DNA of 64,000 nt, taken from positions 581,001-645,000 of the forward strand of contig NZ_CP058669.1 in the NCBI RefSeq assembly GCF_014323565.1, written 5' to 3'. Below the pieces are notes generated by a model that saw only the letters and a list, made by a program, of their open reading frames with translations, had not been told where the DNA came from and ran no database searches. Positions 9,357-19,700 of this stretch are shown in pieces. Source of the DNA: Hyphobacterium sp. CCMP332. GTDB taxonomy: Bacteria > Pseudomonadota > Alphaproteobacteria > Caulobacterales > Maricaulaceae. How positions within the stretch are numbered: the first letter of the stretch is position 1; each line of letters opens with the position of its first letter. The translations under genes and the position numbers were made by a program.

Positions 9357-10199
9357 CTAGGCACGGCGGGCCCCTGCGTCAAGACGTGCGAGTTGCGCCA
9401 GCTGCTTGAGATGCGCGGATTTCGAGGTCTGAACCAGCAGGCAATCGGTCTGGTGGCTGTCCAGTGCCCATTGAAAAGCCTCAAGAATGGATAGCTGGCC
9501 TTTGGGCGGTGACGGGTCTCCGGTCCAGCGGTCTGCCAGTCGCTTCAGCTGGCGTTTGAAATACCAGCGGTCTGTCTTGTCGAGCGATAGCTTCAGCGCG
9601 GGCTTTGCGCCATTCTTGGCCTCGATTGAAAAAATGCGCTTACCCGCATCTTGCGCTGCCAGAAGGCGGTCGGTCTGCGGGGCGGGCATGCCGGCATAAT
9701 TGGGCGCCATGATGATATCGAAGGCCGGATGCCGTATCGGGATATCCAGTTCATCATCACGGCCGGATGCGCCGATATACCGGACAAGCCCGTCCGATTT
9801 CAGCTGTGACAGGCTCTCATGGAGGTTGTCATTGAGCTCTCCGGATGCAGCGCCCTGCAGGAGCAGTGCGTCGACATGGCCGACGCGCAACCGTTTCAGA
9901 CTGCCTTCGAGCGACGCGCGGATGCCGGCCGGCGTAAAATCGCGCCGGTCCGTCTCGTCGACGATCCCGGCCTTGGTCACGATGAAGACCCGATCCCGGT
10001 CGGTCCCGGTCAAGGCCTCGCCAAGGCGGCTTTCGGCTTCGCCATCGCCGTATTTCGGTGCGGTATCGAAAACCGTTATACCCAGATCAATAGCTTCAAG
10101 GATCAGGCGGATGGTTTGCGGACGGTCCACAGCATTACATTTGTGGGGGCCGGACACGCCAAACCCCAGCCGTGAAATCTCCGACAGATCCAGTGTCAC
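9357..10199 (-). CDS. Aldo/keto reductase family protein with atypical active site
   Basis: 280 residues of the AKR TIM-barrel fold. The Asp and Tyr of the tetrad are visible in FDTAPKYGDGEAESRLGEAL, and the Lys in FIVTKAGI. The position normally occupied by the catalytic His (after the β-strand VDALLL) reads Gln (VDALLLQGA). It overlaps the upstream bolA by ATGA and so lies in a bolA-AKR-grxD cluster. Substrate unknown; the His-to-Gln change may mean altered chemistry. Confidence 0.87.
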   Translation of the reverse strand: MTLDLSEISRLGFGVSGPHKCNAVDRPQTIRLILEAIDLGITVFDTAPKYGDGEAESRLGEALTGTDRDRVFIVTKAGIVDETDRRDFTPAGIRASLEGSLKRLRVGHVDALLLQGAASGELNDNLHESLSQLKSDGLVRYIGASGRDDELDIPIRHPAFDIIMAPNYAGMPAPQTDRLLAAQDAGKRIFSIEAKNGAKPALKLSLDKTDRWYFKRQLKRLADRWTGDPSPPKGQLSILEAFQWALDSHQTDCLLVQTSKSAHLKQLAQLARLDAGARRA

Positions 10200-10426
10200 G
10201 GGGCTTTGGTTTTCAGCTTCAAGGCATGCAGTTCGCCGCCCATGCGCCCGCCAAGGGCTGCATACACCATCTGGTGTTGCCTGATTCGGGGCAGTCCGCG
10301 AAACGCCTCCGCGGTGACGATAGCTTCATAATGGTCGCCATCCCCGGCCAGATCATTGATCTCGACCCTGGCACCCTCAATTCCGTCCTCGATCAGGCGG
10401 ACAATATCTTCGGCATTCATTGGCAT
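10196..10426 (-). CDS. bolA: BolA family protein
   Basis: 76 residues containing the BolA/YrbA fold: the helix DIVRLIEDGIEGARVEI, then GDHYEAIVTAEAFRGL, then RIRQHQMVYAALGGRMGGELHALKL (read as two parts). The conserved RxRHxxVY-type helix is present as RIRQHQMVY, with Gln in place of the first His. BolA partners with CGFS glutaredoxins to traffic Fe-S clusters. Starts at 10426 or 10420 are both possible. Its TGA overlaps the AKR start. Confidence 0.92.
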   Translation of the reverse strand: MPMNAEDIVRLIEDGIEGARVEINDLAGDGDHYEAIVTAEAFRGLPRIRQHQMVYAALGGRMGGELHALKLKTKAP

Positions 10427-10508
10427 GACAGAATCGTATGTGGCGGCTTCCGATCCGTTTGTATAGACCGTTCTTCAATATCTGCCATGTCAGTGGAGTA
10501 CAGGAAAC

Positions 10509-11519
10509 ATGCGTCATCTCGTTTTTGGTCTTGCCGCAGCGCTCGCTGCAACCCTTCCGGCCGCCGCGCAGGACATCAATGCCGAACAGGCGCTGGATGA
10601 TCTGCGTGCCCTGACGACGGATGAAATGGATGGCCGCCGTACCGGCACGCAAGGCGCTGCTGATGCCCGCGCCTATATCAGTGAACGGTTTTTCCTGTCG
10701 GGCCTGATGGCGTTTGGCGAAACATGGGAACAGGCCTTCACCTATTCGCCGCGCCGCTCGGCTGAAGAGATGCAGGGCATCAATCTTGTCGGCTATCATG
10801 CCGGCTCAGGCGGGGCAGATGACGGCCCGGTGATCGTCGTGACGGCCCACTATGATCATCTGGGAAATTGCAGCGGCCAGATCTGCAATGGTGCGGATGA
10901 CAACGCGTCGGGCGTAGCGGCGCTGATCGCCGTGGCCGAAGCGCTGCGCGACAACCCGCCGGAACACACCATCATCTTTGCGGCCCTCGACGCCGAGGAA
11001 AACGGGCTGAATGGCGCGCGGGCCCTGGTGGCGGATTTGCCGGTGGACCAGAGTCGCGTCGTGCTCAATATCAATCTGGATATGCTGGCCATCAATGCCG
11101 AGAATGAATTGCCGGCGGCCGGCGCGTTTCACTTTCCCTTCCTGCGCGATCATATCGACGCGGTTGAGGTGACAGAACCGACAAATCTCGTTCAGGGCTA
11201 TGATTCACCCGAATGGGGGCCCGGCGGTGACTGGACCTACTCATCTGACCATGCGGCGTTTCATGATGCCGGCATTCCCTGGATCTACTATGGCGTGGAT
11301 TTTCACGAGCATTACCACGAGCCGACGGACGAGTTCGAAGTGGTCCAGCAGGACTTCTTCCTCTCCAATGCCCAGACCGTTCTGAACGCCGTCGTCTATT
11401 TTGACGAAAATCTCGCCACGATTGCTGGCGAATTGGCGGCACATCGTGCCGCCGCGCCAGACGTGGAGGAAGCCCGCACCGACGAGAATGGCCGCTTCAT
11501 CAAGCCGGGCATGGAATAG
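10509..11519 (+). CDS. Secreted M28-family zinc aminopeptidase
   Basis: 336 residues with a Sec signal peptide (cleavage near AAA-Q, residue ~20). M28 metal ligands are visible in order: TAHYDHLG, CNGADDNASG, ALDAEENGLNG (general base and ligand Glu), INLDM, and HEHYHEPTDE. It is predicted to be a periplasmic or secreted metallo-exopeptidase that feeds on oligopeptides. It is placed alone between bolA and purL, divergent from bolA and convergent with purL (3 bases between stops). A second M28 peptidase lies at 29084-30760. Confidence 0.92.
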   Translation: MRHLVFGLAAALAATLPAAAQDINAEQALDDLRALTTDEMDGRRTGTQGAADARAYISERFFLSGLMAFGETWEQAFTYSPRRSAEEMQGINLVGYHAGSGGADDGPVIVVTAHYDHLGNCSGQICNGADDNASGVAALIAVAEALRDNPPEHTIIFAALDAEENGLNGARALVADLPVDQSRVVLNINLDMLAINAENELPAAGAFHFPFLRDHIDAVEVTEPTNLVQGYDSPEWGPGGDWTYSSDHAAFHDAGIPWIYYGVDFHEHYHEPTDEFEVVQQDFFLSNAQTVLNAVVYFDENLATIAGELAAHRAAAPDVEEARTDENGRFIKPGME

Positions 11520-11522
11520 GCC

Positions 11523-13730
11523 CTACGCCTCACCCATCAGGGTCGGCATGAAGCTCTCATTGACGGCTTTGAGGTCCGCAATCGAGACCTCGATCGTGCC
11601 ATTGATGGTCAGCGCGTCTCCGCCCGCGATGCCGATGACGTGCAGCGGCACACCGGCGGCCCTGGCGGCCTTGCGCATGTCTTTTGCCGCAGCTTCATCG
11701 ACCGCCAGCAGATAGCGCGCCTGGTCTTCACCGAAGAGCCAGCCATGCAGAGGCAGGTCGCTGTCATGAACAAGGTTCAGTCCGGTTCCCGATGCCATCG
11801 CCATTTCCGACGCGGCAGCCGCCAGACCGCCATCTGACAGGTCGTGGCAGGCCTTGATATGACCAGCCCGGATTTGCGTGCGAACGAAATCGCCATTGCG
11901 TTTTTCAGCGTCGAGATCGACCGGGGGAGGGCTGCCGTCTTCGCGGTTCTCGATGACGCGCAAATAGATAGATGCGCCGAGATGTCCTTCAGTGTCGCCG
12001 ACAACCATCAGGATGTCGCCGGTTTTAACGCAGCCATATCCCATGCGCTTTGAGATGTTCGGGATCAGGCCGACGCCGCCCACAGCCGGGGTCGGCGGAA
12101 TCGCGAAGCCATTGGTCTCGTTGTAGAGCGACACATTTCCCGACGCGACCGGGAAGTTGAGGACACGGCAGGCTTCCGACATGCCTTCCACGCATTCAGC
12201 GAACTGCCCCATGATGTGTTCTTTTTCGGGGTTGCCGAAATTCATGCAGTCGGTAATCGCAATCGGGTCGGCGCCGACAGCCGTCAGATTGCGCCAGGCC
12301 TCGGCAACGGCCTGCTTGCCGCCCTCGATCGGGTGGTTCTCGCAATAGCGCGGCGTACAATCGGTGGTGATGGCGATCGCCTTGTTGGTGCCATGGACGC
12401 GCACGATTGCGGCATCCGCCGGGTCCTCGGAGGAGGCTGCCGTGTCCGCCATGACGTGGCGGTCATATTGCTTCCAGATCCAGGCCTTCGAGGACAGGTC
12501 GGGCGAGACCATCATCGTCAGAATGGCTTCGGCATAATCCTTCGGCTGGGACAGCTCGTCCGCAAAAATAGCCGGTTCCGGCTGGGCGCGCTGCCATGGG
12601 CGCTCGTAAAGGGGCGCATCCTCGGCCAGCGGATCGAGCGGGATGTCGCAGACGGTTTCGCCCTTATGGGTCAGCACCATGCGGCCGGTATCGGTCGTGC
12701 GGCCGATCGTGGCGACGTCCAGTTCCCACTTGTTGAAAATGGCCTCGGCGATGTGTTCCTTGCCCGGCTTCAGGATGAAGAGCATCCGTTCCTGACTTTC
12801 AGACAGCATCATCTCGTAGGCGGTCATGTTGTCTTCGCGCTGGGGCACCTTGTCGAGGTCCATCAGCAAGCCAACCTGACCCTTACCTGCCATTTCAACA
12901 GACGACGAGGTGAGGCCGGCAGCGCCCATATCCTGAACCGCGGCAATGGCGTCGGTCTCCATCAGCTCCAGACAGGCTTCGATCAGTTTCTTCTCGACAA
13001 ACGGATCGCCGACCTGAACGGTCGGGCGCTTCTCATCGCTCTCATCGTCAAATTCGGCCGATGCCATGGTCGCGCCATGAATGCCGTCGCGGCCGGTCTT
13101 GGAGCCGACATAGACGATGGGTTGGCCCGGCTCGGCGCCGCGCGCATAGAAAATCTTGTCCGCATCAGCGAGGCCCACCGCCATCGCATTGACGAGGATA
13201 TTGCCGTTATAGCCGGAGTGAAAATTGGTCTCGCCGCCCACAGTGGGCACGCCCACGCAATTACCATAGCCGCCAATGCCGGCCACGACGCCGGAAACCA
13301 GCTGCCGCGTCTTGGCATGATCCGGCGCGCCGAAGCGCAGCGCATTCATCAGCGCAATCGGGCGCGCACCCATGGTGAAGACATCACGTAAAATGCCGCC
13401 CACACCCGTCGCTGCGCCCTGATAGGGCTCGATATAGGACGGGTGGTTGTGGCTCTCCATCTTGAAGATACAAGCCTGACCATCGCCAATGTCGACAACA
13501 CCGGCATTCTCGCCCGGGCCCTGGATGACCTTCTCGCCCGTCACTGGGAATTTCTTCAGGTGAACGCGGGAAGATTTGTAGGAGCAATGCTCGGACCACA
13601 TGACCGAGAAAATACCCAGCTCGACGATGTTCGGGGCGCGGCCCAGAATTTCGACGGCTTTCTCATACTCATCCGCGGGCAGGTGCGAAGCCGCAATTTC
13701 CGGAGTAATGCCGTCAGCATATTGGGTCAT
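11523..13730 (-). CDS. purL: Phosphoribosylformylglycinamidine synthase subunit PurL
   Basis: 735 residues, the small bacterial PurL that needs PurQ and Pur[17 protein letters not shown] near residue 40 is the family signature; glycine-rich ATP-binding segments ([13 protein letters not shown]) and duplicated PurM-like halves follow. It converts FGAR to FGAM in step 4 of de novo purine synthesis. The start at 13730 follows purQ by a single base; an upstream in-frame extension into purQ is disregarded. Last gene of the purC-S-(parDE)-Q-L cluster. Confidence 0.98.
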   Translation of the reverse strand: MTQYADGITPEIAASHLPADEYEKAVEILGRAPNIVELGIFSVMWSEHCSYKSSRVHLKKFPVTGEKVIQGPGENAGVVDIGDGQACIFKMESHNHPSYIEPYQGAATGVGGILRDVFTMGARPIALMNALRFGAPDHAKTRQLVSGVVAGIGGYGNCVGVPTVGGETNFHSGYNGNILVNAMAVGLADADKIFYARGAEPGQPIVYVGSKTGRDGIHGATMASAEFDDESDEKRPTVQVGDPFVEKKLIEACLELMETDAIAAVQDMGAAGLTSSSVEMAGKGQVGLLMDLDKVPQREDNMTAYEMMLSESQERMLFILKPGKEHIAEAIFNKWELDVATIGRTTDTGRMVLTHKGETVCDIPLDPLAEDAPLYERPWQRAQPEPAIFADELSQPKDYAEAILTMMVSPDLSSKAWIWKQYDRHVMADTAASSEDPADAAIVRVHGTNKAIAITTDCTPRYCENHPIEGGKQAVAEAWRNLTAVGADPIAITDCMNFGNPEKEHIMGQFAECVEGMSEACRVLNFPVASGNVSLYNETNGFAIPPTPAVGGVGLIPNISKRMGYGCVKTGDILMVVGDTEGHLGASIYLRVIENREDGSPPPVDLDAEKRNGDFVRTQIRAGHIKACHDLSDGGLAAAASEMAMASGTGLNLVHDSDLPLHGWLFGEDQARYLLAVDEAAAKDMRKAARAAGVPLHVIGIAGGDALTINGTIEVSIADLKAVNESFMPTLMGEA

Positions 13731-13731
13731 A

Positions 13732-14394
13732 TCACGCACTCCCCAAGAGGCTTTCAAAGACAGCGAGGCCGTCCGTTCCGCCATGATCGGCGTCGATGGC
13801 GCGCTCGGGGTGGGGCATCATGCCCATCACATTGCCGCGCTCATTGGTAATGCCGGCGATATCGCGCGCAGACCCGTTGGGGTTTCGCGCATAGCGGAAG
13901 ACGACCTGTCCTTCGCTCTCCAGCCGGTCCAGCGTCTCGTTGTCAGCAAAGTAATTGCCGTCATGGTGCGCGATCGGGATCACCACATCGCGGTTGGTCG
14001 CATAGCCGCCGGTGAAGCGCGTATTTGCATTCTCCACCCGCAAGGGTGATTTCTCGCAAACAAAGTGCAGGCTGGCATTGCGCATCAGCGCGCCGGGAAG
14101 AAGCCCGGTCTCGATCAGTATCTGGAAGCCGTTACAGACACCCAGCACGGGCTTGCCAGCCTCGGCGTGGGCTTTCACGGCCGGAATGATGTGCGAGACC
14201 CCCGCCATCGCCCCGCAGCGCAGATAGTCACCATAGGAAAAGCCGCCGGGCAGCATCACGAATTCCGTGCCATCGGGCAGGGCGGTTTCCTGATGCCAGA
14301 CCATGGCCGGCGCGGCTCCCGTCACCTTCTCGATCGCCATGGCGGCATCGCGATCACAATTGGACCCGGGAAAGACAATAACAGCGGATTTCAT
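13732..14394 (-). CDS. purQ: Phosphoribosylformylglycinamidine synthase subunit PurQ
   Basis: 220 residues of a class I glutamine amidotransferase. The nucleophile elbow GVCNGFQIL holds the catalytic Cys; the His-Glu pair is in MMPHPERA. It starts [16 protein letters not shown], as is typical for PurQ. It supplies ammonia to PurL within the FGAM synthase complex. The gene ends one base before purL begins. Confidence 0.98.
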   Translation of the reverse strand: MKSAVIVFPGSNCDRDAAMAIEKVTGAAPAMVWHQETALPDGTEFVMLPGGFSYGDYLRCGAMAGVSHIIPAVKAHAEAGKPVLGVCNGFQILIETGLLPGALMRNASLHFVCEKSPLRVENANTRFTGGYATNRDVVIPIAHHDGNYFADNETLDRLESEGQVVFRYARNPNGSARDIAGITNERGNVMGMMPHPERAIDADHGGTDGLAVFESLLGSA

Positions 14395-14457
14395 GGCGCA
14401 GCCTTTAGCAATGCGGCCCGACAAAAGCGAGCCCCGGGAATCAGCAGAGATGCGGGA

Positions 14458-14745
14458 TCATAGATGAAGCTGGGGAAGCTGTGATCCATGCAGCACACGC
14501 AGGATCAGAAGACGGTCCTCGACCTTTTGATAATAGATAACGTGGGAACGAAAACTGATGCGGCGAACGAAGCCGATTTTTAATTCCGTACCAACTGCCG
14601 GAAAGTCCAGCAACCGCGCAATGGCACTCTGCAGGCCCGCCCGATAGGCGTCAGTTGCTGCGAAACCAAAATTCATATCGCTATAGAAAGCGATGTCTTT
14701 GAGGTCTCCGGCGACCAGCGGCGTAATCTCAAGGACGAGCGCCAT
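14458..14745 (-). CDS. parE: ParE/RelE-superfamily toxin
   Basis: 95 residues of the RelE/ParE fold: LEITPLVAGDLKDIAFYSD helix, ARLLDFPAVG, the VRRISFRSHVIYYQ strand and the LILRVLHGSQLP C-terminal strand. ParE toxins poison DNA gyrase; RelE relatives cut mRNA. The gene overlaps parD by 17 bases, typical of coupled antitoxin-toxin translation. It sits inside the purine operon, 63 bases before purQ. An in-frame start 10 codons earlier exists; ATG at 14745 matches the family N-terminus better. Confidence 0.9.
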   Translation of the reverse strand: MALVLEITPLVAGDLKDIAFYSDMNFGFAATDAYRAGLQSAIARLLDFPAVGTELKIGFVRRISFRSHVIYYQKVEDRLLILRVLHGSQLPQLHL

Positions 14746-14983
14746 TCGCAATCGCTTCTGCCCGGGCCTCATCAAAAATCTGATCGATGGTCTTGTCGCT
14801 CACACCGCTGTCGATGCCCTCCTGGATCAGGCGCTCCAGCTCACTTTGCTGGGCCGCACGTTCCTGTTCGCGGCGGATCAGGTCGCGGACATAATCGCTG
14901 ACATTGGCAAAGCGGCCATTGCCTGCCTGTTGTTCGACAAAGGCCTTCAGGCCGTCGGGAAGAGAGATGTTCATGGTCGCCAT
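14729..14983 (-). CDS. parD: ParD-like ribbon-helix-helix antitoxin
   Basis: 84 residues. The N-terminal ribbon-helix-helix MNISLPDGLKAFVEQQ with NVSDYVRDLIRREQER is the classic ParD DNA-binding and dimer domain; the acidic C-terminal half (about 50-84) would wrap the toxin. AGGAG lies 6 bases before the ATG at 14983, which fixes the start despite an open frame further up. It would also autorepress the parDE promoter in the 74-base gap after purS. Confidence 0.93.
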   Translation of the reverse strand: MATMNISLPDGLKAFVEQQAGNGRFANVSDYVRDLIRREQERAAQQSELERLIQEGIDSGVSDKTIDQIFDEARAEAIANGARP

Positions 14984-15057
14984 AATGTGCTCCTTTGAAG
15001 AGTGTATATCATGGCAGAGATTGGCAATCCTTGCCAATCACGAATTGGGGGCGCGTA

Positions 15058-15297
15058 TCAGGCCATCTCGATCGAGAAATTCTCGATAACTGGATTGGCC
15101 AGCAATTTCTTGCACATATCCTCGACACGGGTCTTCGCAGCCTCGGCATCGTCACCGGTAAGGTCCAGCTCGATCAGCTTGCCCTGACGCGCATTTTCAA
15201 CTTCGTCAAAGCCGAGATTCTTGAGGGCCCCGGCAACAGCGGCCCCTTGAGGGTCCAGAACGCCGGGCTTCAGATAAACGTGGATGCGCGCTTTCAC
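15058..15297 (-). CDS. purS: Phosphoribosylformylglycinamidine synthase subunit PurS
   Basis: 79 residues, the usual size. It starts [18 protein letters not shown], with the [20 protein letters not shown] segment characteristic of PurS (the segment is 20 residues). It bridges PurL and PurQ for ammonia transfer. The ATG overlaps the purC stop (15294-15297), so they are coupled. It is followed by the parDE insertion rather than directly by purQ. Confidence 0.97.
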   Translation of the reverse strand: MKARIHVYLKPGVLDPQGAAVAGALKNLGFDEVENARQGKLIELDLTGDDAEAAKTRVEDMCKKLLANPVIENFSIEMA

Positions 15298-16055
15298 TTC
15301 ATGACCTCTTCGATATTCGTGACGGTGCCCGATTCCCGGATCACGCCGAGGCGGCGGGCAACTTCAGTGTAGGCTTCGGTGACATTTCCCAGATCGCGGC
15401 GGAACCGGTCCTTGTCCATTTTCTCGTTGGTTTCGATATCCCACAGGCGGCAGCTGTCCGGGCTGATTTCATCGGCCAGCACAATCCGCATCATATCGCC
15501 TTCGAACAGACGGCCAAATTCGATCTTGAAATCGATCAGCTGAATGCCGACGGCGGCGAACATGCCGGTCAGAAAATCATTGATCCGCACAGTCAGCGCG
15601 ATCATGTCGTCCAGATCCTGCGGGCTGGCCCAGTTGAAGGCGGTGATGTGATCTTCTGTCACCAGCGGGTCGCCCAGCTCGTCCTTCTTGTAGCAATATT
15701 CGATGATCGAACGCGGCAGTTGGGTGCCTTCCTCGATCCCGAGACGCGTACAGATGGACCCGGCCGCGACATTACGGACAATCACTTCCAGCGGAATGAT
15801 CTCGACCTGACGCACCAATTGTTCGCGCATGTTCAGGCGGCGGATGAAGTGGGTGGGAATGCCCGCCCGCATCAACCCGATCATGATAAACTCGCTGATC
15901 CGGTTGTTCAGAACGCCCTTGCCTTCCAGCGTGGCCTTTTTCTGATTGTTGAAAGCGGTCGCATCATCCTTGAAATACTGGACAAGTGTGCCTGGCTCCG
16001 GCCCTTCGTAAAGGATCTTCGCCTTGCCTTCATAGATCATCTTGCGGCGTGCCAT
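15294..16055 (-). CDS. purC: Phosphoribosylaminoimidazole-succinocarboxamide synthase
   Basis: 253 residues with SAICAR synthetase signatures: [11 protein letters not shown] at the N-terminus, the [10 protein letters not shown] motif and [12 protein letters not shown]. It ligates aspartate to CAIR with ATP hydrolysis in de novo purine synthesis. First gene of the purC-purS-(parDE)-purQ-purL cluster, divergent from the DUF1476 gene with a ~200-base promoter gap. Confidence 0.98.
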   Translation of the reverse strand: MARRKMIYEGKAKILYEGPEPGTLVQYFKDDATAFNNQKKATLEGKGVLNNRISEFIMIGLMRAGIPTHFIRRLNMREQLVRQVEIIPLEVIVRNVAAGSICTRLGIEEGTQLPRSIIEYCYKKDELGDPLVTEDHITAFNWASPQDLDDMIALTVRINDFLTGMFAAVGIQLIDFKIEFGRLFEGDMMRIVLADEISPDSCRLWDIETNEKMDKDRFRRDLGNVTEAYTEVARRLGVIRESGTVTNIEEVMK

Positions 16056-16257
16056 CGCCTTGCTCCTCGCGCGGGACCAGAGGTCCGAAAAAGCAAACGG
16101 CCCCGAATCGATCCGCAGGGCCGCCTTAGACCTTCCTCTTTACTCTGCGCAGCGCATTGCTGCAATGCGGTGATGTGCGCCGTCTCGCATGATTGATTTA
16201 CGCGCCGGGCCAAGCTAACGGAGAGTCAGCACAACATGCATTTCGGAGGAGACGCGC

Positions 16258-16581
16258 ATGAGCGGGATGGACGATCGCGAAAAAGGTCTGGAGGGCGCTT
16301 ACGCTCACAGTCAGGAACTGGAATTCAAGGCGACGGTCCGCCGCAACAAGCTGTTGGGTCTCTGGGTTGCCGAGCAAATGGGCAAGACCGGTGAAGACGC
16401 CCAGAATTATGCCAAGGAAGTGGTGAAGGCGGACTTCGAGGAAGCCGGCCACGAGGACGTCTACCGCAAGGTCAAGGGTGATCTGGATGCGGCTGACGTG
16501 GACGTTTCCGAGCACGTCATCCGCACCAGAATGGACCAGCTGCTGGCGGAAGCCCGCGAACAGGTCATGAAAGAAGGCTAG
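16258..16581 (+). CDS. DUF1476 protein: ζ-type inhibitor subunit of F1Fo-ATPase
   Basis: 107 residues, mostly helical, with the family core ELEFKATVRRNKLLGLW and YAKEVVKADFEEAG. In Paracoccus denitrificans this family is the ζ subunit, which blocks reverse rotation (ATP hydrolysis) of the F1Fo-ATP synthase through its N-terminal helix. The N-terminus here (MSGMDDREKGLEGAYAHSQE) is compatible. GGAGGA precedes the ATG by 7 bases. Convergent with the DUF2892 gene, sharing CTAG at the stops. Confidence 0.92.
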   Translation: MSGMDDREKGLEGAYAHSQELEFKATVRRNKLLGLWVAEQMGKTGEDAQNYAKEVVKADFEEAGHEDVYRKVKGDLDAADVDVSEHVIRTRMDQLLAEAREQVMKEG

Positions 16582-16781
16582 GCGCCCACCTCGGTCTCTT
16601 TCAGCCCCATGGCCTTGAACACCATGGCGGCCGGACAAAATCCGGTGAAACTGGACTGGATTAAATTCAGTCCCACAAAGGTCGTGAGCGCCAGCCAGTA
16701 GGGGCTGAAGGCCCAGGCCAGTGCAAGCGACACTAATACCATCACGCCTGCAAACAGGGTTACAGCTCTGCCAATTGTCAT
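16578..16781 (-). CDS. DUF2892 (YgaP-type) membrane protein
   Basis: 67 residues with two transmembrane helices (about 7-24 and 30-48) and the conserved FVGLNLIQSSFTGFCPAA segment of the DUF2892 family, which is also the membrane tail of the E. coli rhodanese YgaP. It starts one base after the RND pump stop, so it is the last gene of the rhodanese-adaptor-pump operon. Split rhodanese and DUF2892 proteins in one operon mirror YgaP, supporting a sulfur-handling role. Confidence 0.9.
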   Translation of the reverse strand: MTIGRAVTLFAGVMVLVSLALAWAFSPYWLALTTFVGLNLIQSSFTGFCPAAMVFKAMGLKETEVGA

Positions 16782-16782
16782 G

Positions 16783-19700
16783 TCAGTCTCCGTGGTTTGT
16801 GGTGGCCTCACTGGCCGCCGTTTCGGGGGAATAGGGCGCGTCGGCATCCTTGAAAATCACATAGATCGCCGGGATCACCAGCACGGTCAGTAGCGTCGAG
16901 GAGGCAAGGCCGAACAGAAGCGAAATCGCCAGCCCCTGGAAGATCGGATCTGTCAGGATCACGGAGGCCCCGATCATCGCCGCGAGCGCGGTCAGCAGGA
17001 TCGGCTTGAAGCGGATCGCGCCTGCCCGCAGCAGCGTGTCCCGCAAGGGTTCACCGGCTTCCGCGCCGTGGCGGATGAAATCCACCAGCAGAATCGAATT
17101 ACGGACGATAATCCCGGCCAGCGCGATAAATCCGATCATCGAGGTGGCGGTAAAGGCGGCCCCGAATATCCAGTGTCCGACCATGATGCCGATAAAGGTC
17201 AGCGGGATCGGAATGAGGATGATCAGCGGCACGCGGAAGGATCCGAACTGGGCCACGACCAGCACGTAGATACCCAGCAGCGCAACCATGAAGGCGGCGC
17301 CCATGTCGCGGAAGGTGACATAGGTGATTTCCCATTCGCCGTCCCAGAGCAGGGTGACATCGGCATCGCTCGCGGGTTGTCCGTAGAGGCTGATGGCCGG
17401 TTGCGGGACGGCATCGGTCCATTCGCGGCCATCCAGCGCATCAGCGACCGCCGCCATACCGTAAATGGGGGCTTCAAAATCACCCGCCAGCTCGCCCATT
17501 ACCATTTCCAGATAGCGGCCATCGCGGCGGAAAATCGGGTAGGACCCCACTTCCTCCGTGACCGTGACAACGTCACCCAGCTCGGCTATGGCGCGGGAGC
17601 CGGGCAGGGTATTGGCCGGTACCGGCGTCGACGCCAGCCGTTCATTCCAGACCCGTCCGCTATCGGGCAGCTGAACGGTAATCTCTACCGGATTGCGGCC
17701 TTCGCCACGATGGGAATAGCCCACCGGCATGCCATCAAACAGCGCGCGGATCGTGTCATAGACGTCCGATTGCTGAACCTGGAAGAATTCCAGACTTTCC
17801 TGATCAATCGCGATGCGAAGGCGCGGGCGCGGCGTACCGAAACTGTCATCGATATCGACAATATAGGGCACTTCGTTGAAGGCCGAGCGCACTTCCGTCG
17901 CGACTGCGCGGCGGGTATCCGCATCCGGCCCGTAAATTTCTGCCAGCAGTGTGGCAAGCACGGGCGGGCCCGGCGGGATTTCGGCGACCCGGATCACCGT
18001 GCCTTCCGGCACGTCGAGATCCGCCAGCAATTCCCGCGCTTCCAGCGCAATCTCGTGTGAGGACCGGTCGCGATGGTGTTTGGCCTCCAGATTGACCTGC
18101 AGATCGCCGAGTTCCGGCCGTTCGCGCAGGTAGTAATGGCGCACCAGCCCGTTGAAATTGAAGGGGGCGGCCGTCCCGGAATAGAGCTGGATCGACGTCG
18201 CCTCCGGCAGGGCGGCAAGCCGGTCTGCCGCTTCCATCAACACACGCTCGGTCCGCTCCAGCGTCGCGCCCTCCGGCAGATCGACGATGACCTGGAATTC
18301 CGATTTGTTGTCGAACGGCAGAAGCTTCACCGTCACGGCCCGGGTCACGAACAATGTCATGGACAGGGCGGTCAGGACGCCAACGATAATCAGAAGCGTC
18401 CAGGCGCTCGCGCGTGACTTGATGACCGGCGCGGCAACACGGCGGTAAATCCGCCCCAGAACGCCCTCACTGTTATGCGCATCATGGTCACCGCTGTGCT
18501 TGCGGCGGCCGGCAATCACTTTCATCAGCCACGGCGTCAGGATGACGGCCACGAAGAAGGAGAAAATCATCGCGGCTGACGCATTGATCGGGATCGGCGC
18601 CATGTAGGGGCCCATCAGGCCCGACACGAAGAGCATGGGCAGGAGCGCGGCAACAACGGTCAGGGTGGCGACAATGGTGGGGTTGCCAACTTCGGCGACG
18701 GCCTCGATGGCCGACTGGACCCGGCTTTTGCCTTGATCCATGGCCCAATGGCGCGCGATGTTTTCAATGACGACAATCGCGTCATCGACCAGAATGCCGA
18801 TGGAGAAAATCAGGGCGAAGAGCGAAACGCGATTGATCGTGAAACCCATCAGATTGGACGCGAACAACGTCAAAAGGATCGTGGTCGGAATCACGACGAG
18901 CACGACCAGACCTTCGCGCCAGCCGATAACGAAGGTCACCAGCAAGACGATGGAAATGGTCGCCAGAGCGAGGTGGAAGAGGAGCTCGTTGGCCTTTTCG
19001 TTGGCCGTCTCGCCATAATTGCGCGTGACCGTGACGTCCAGACCTTCCGGGATGAGATTCCCGCGCAGCAATTCCAGCCGTTCCAGAATGTGTTCGGACA
19101 CGACCACCGCGTTTGCGCCTTCGCGCTTGGCAATGGCGAGGGTGACGGCCGGCGCGCGGGTCCAGCCACTCTCATGGTCGTCACGCGTCAGATTCCAGGC
19201 ACGGGCATCGGCGGGTTCGGCCCCGATGACGACGTCGGCAACATCCCGCACATAGACCGGGCGGCCATCGCGGGTTGTCAAAAGCAGGAGGCCGATATCC
19301 GGCCCGCCCTGCAGGGTTTGCCCTGCAGCGATGGTGCGCGTCTGGTCCATGGCGCTGACATCGCCTGCCGGGAAGGAGCGGTTTGCTTCCGCCAGCCGTC
19401 CGGCCAGTTGTTGCAGGGTCACACCGTAGAGCGATAGCCGTTCGGGATCGGGCTCGATGCGGATCTGGTCCGCGCGCCCGCCGACGATATAGGTCTGACC
19501 CACATCTTCGACATTCATCAGCGCCGAGCGCAATTCCTCGGCAATATTGTAGATCGCATTGTCATCCCATCGCGCGGCGGCGTCCGGGGAGGGCGACAGT
19601 GTCAGCGAGACAATGGCGACATCGCTGATCCCGCGGCCCGCAATCAGGGGCTCGGGAATGCCAAGCGGCATTCGAGCGTAATTGGCGCGAATTTCTTCAT

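Noticed and set aside
12216..13391. 391-codon open frame antisense to purL
   Set aside because: Full overlap with a well-conserved gene; no family signature and composition typical of an antisense shadow in GC-rich DNA.
13731..13784. Longer purL start at 13784
   Set aside because: Would extend into purQ; the family N-terminus matches ATG at 13730.
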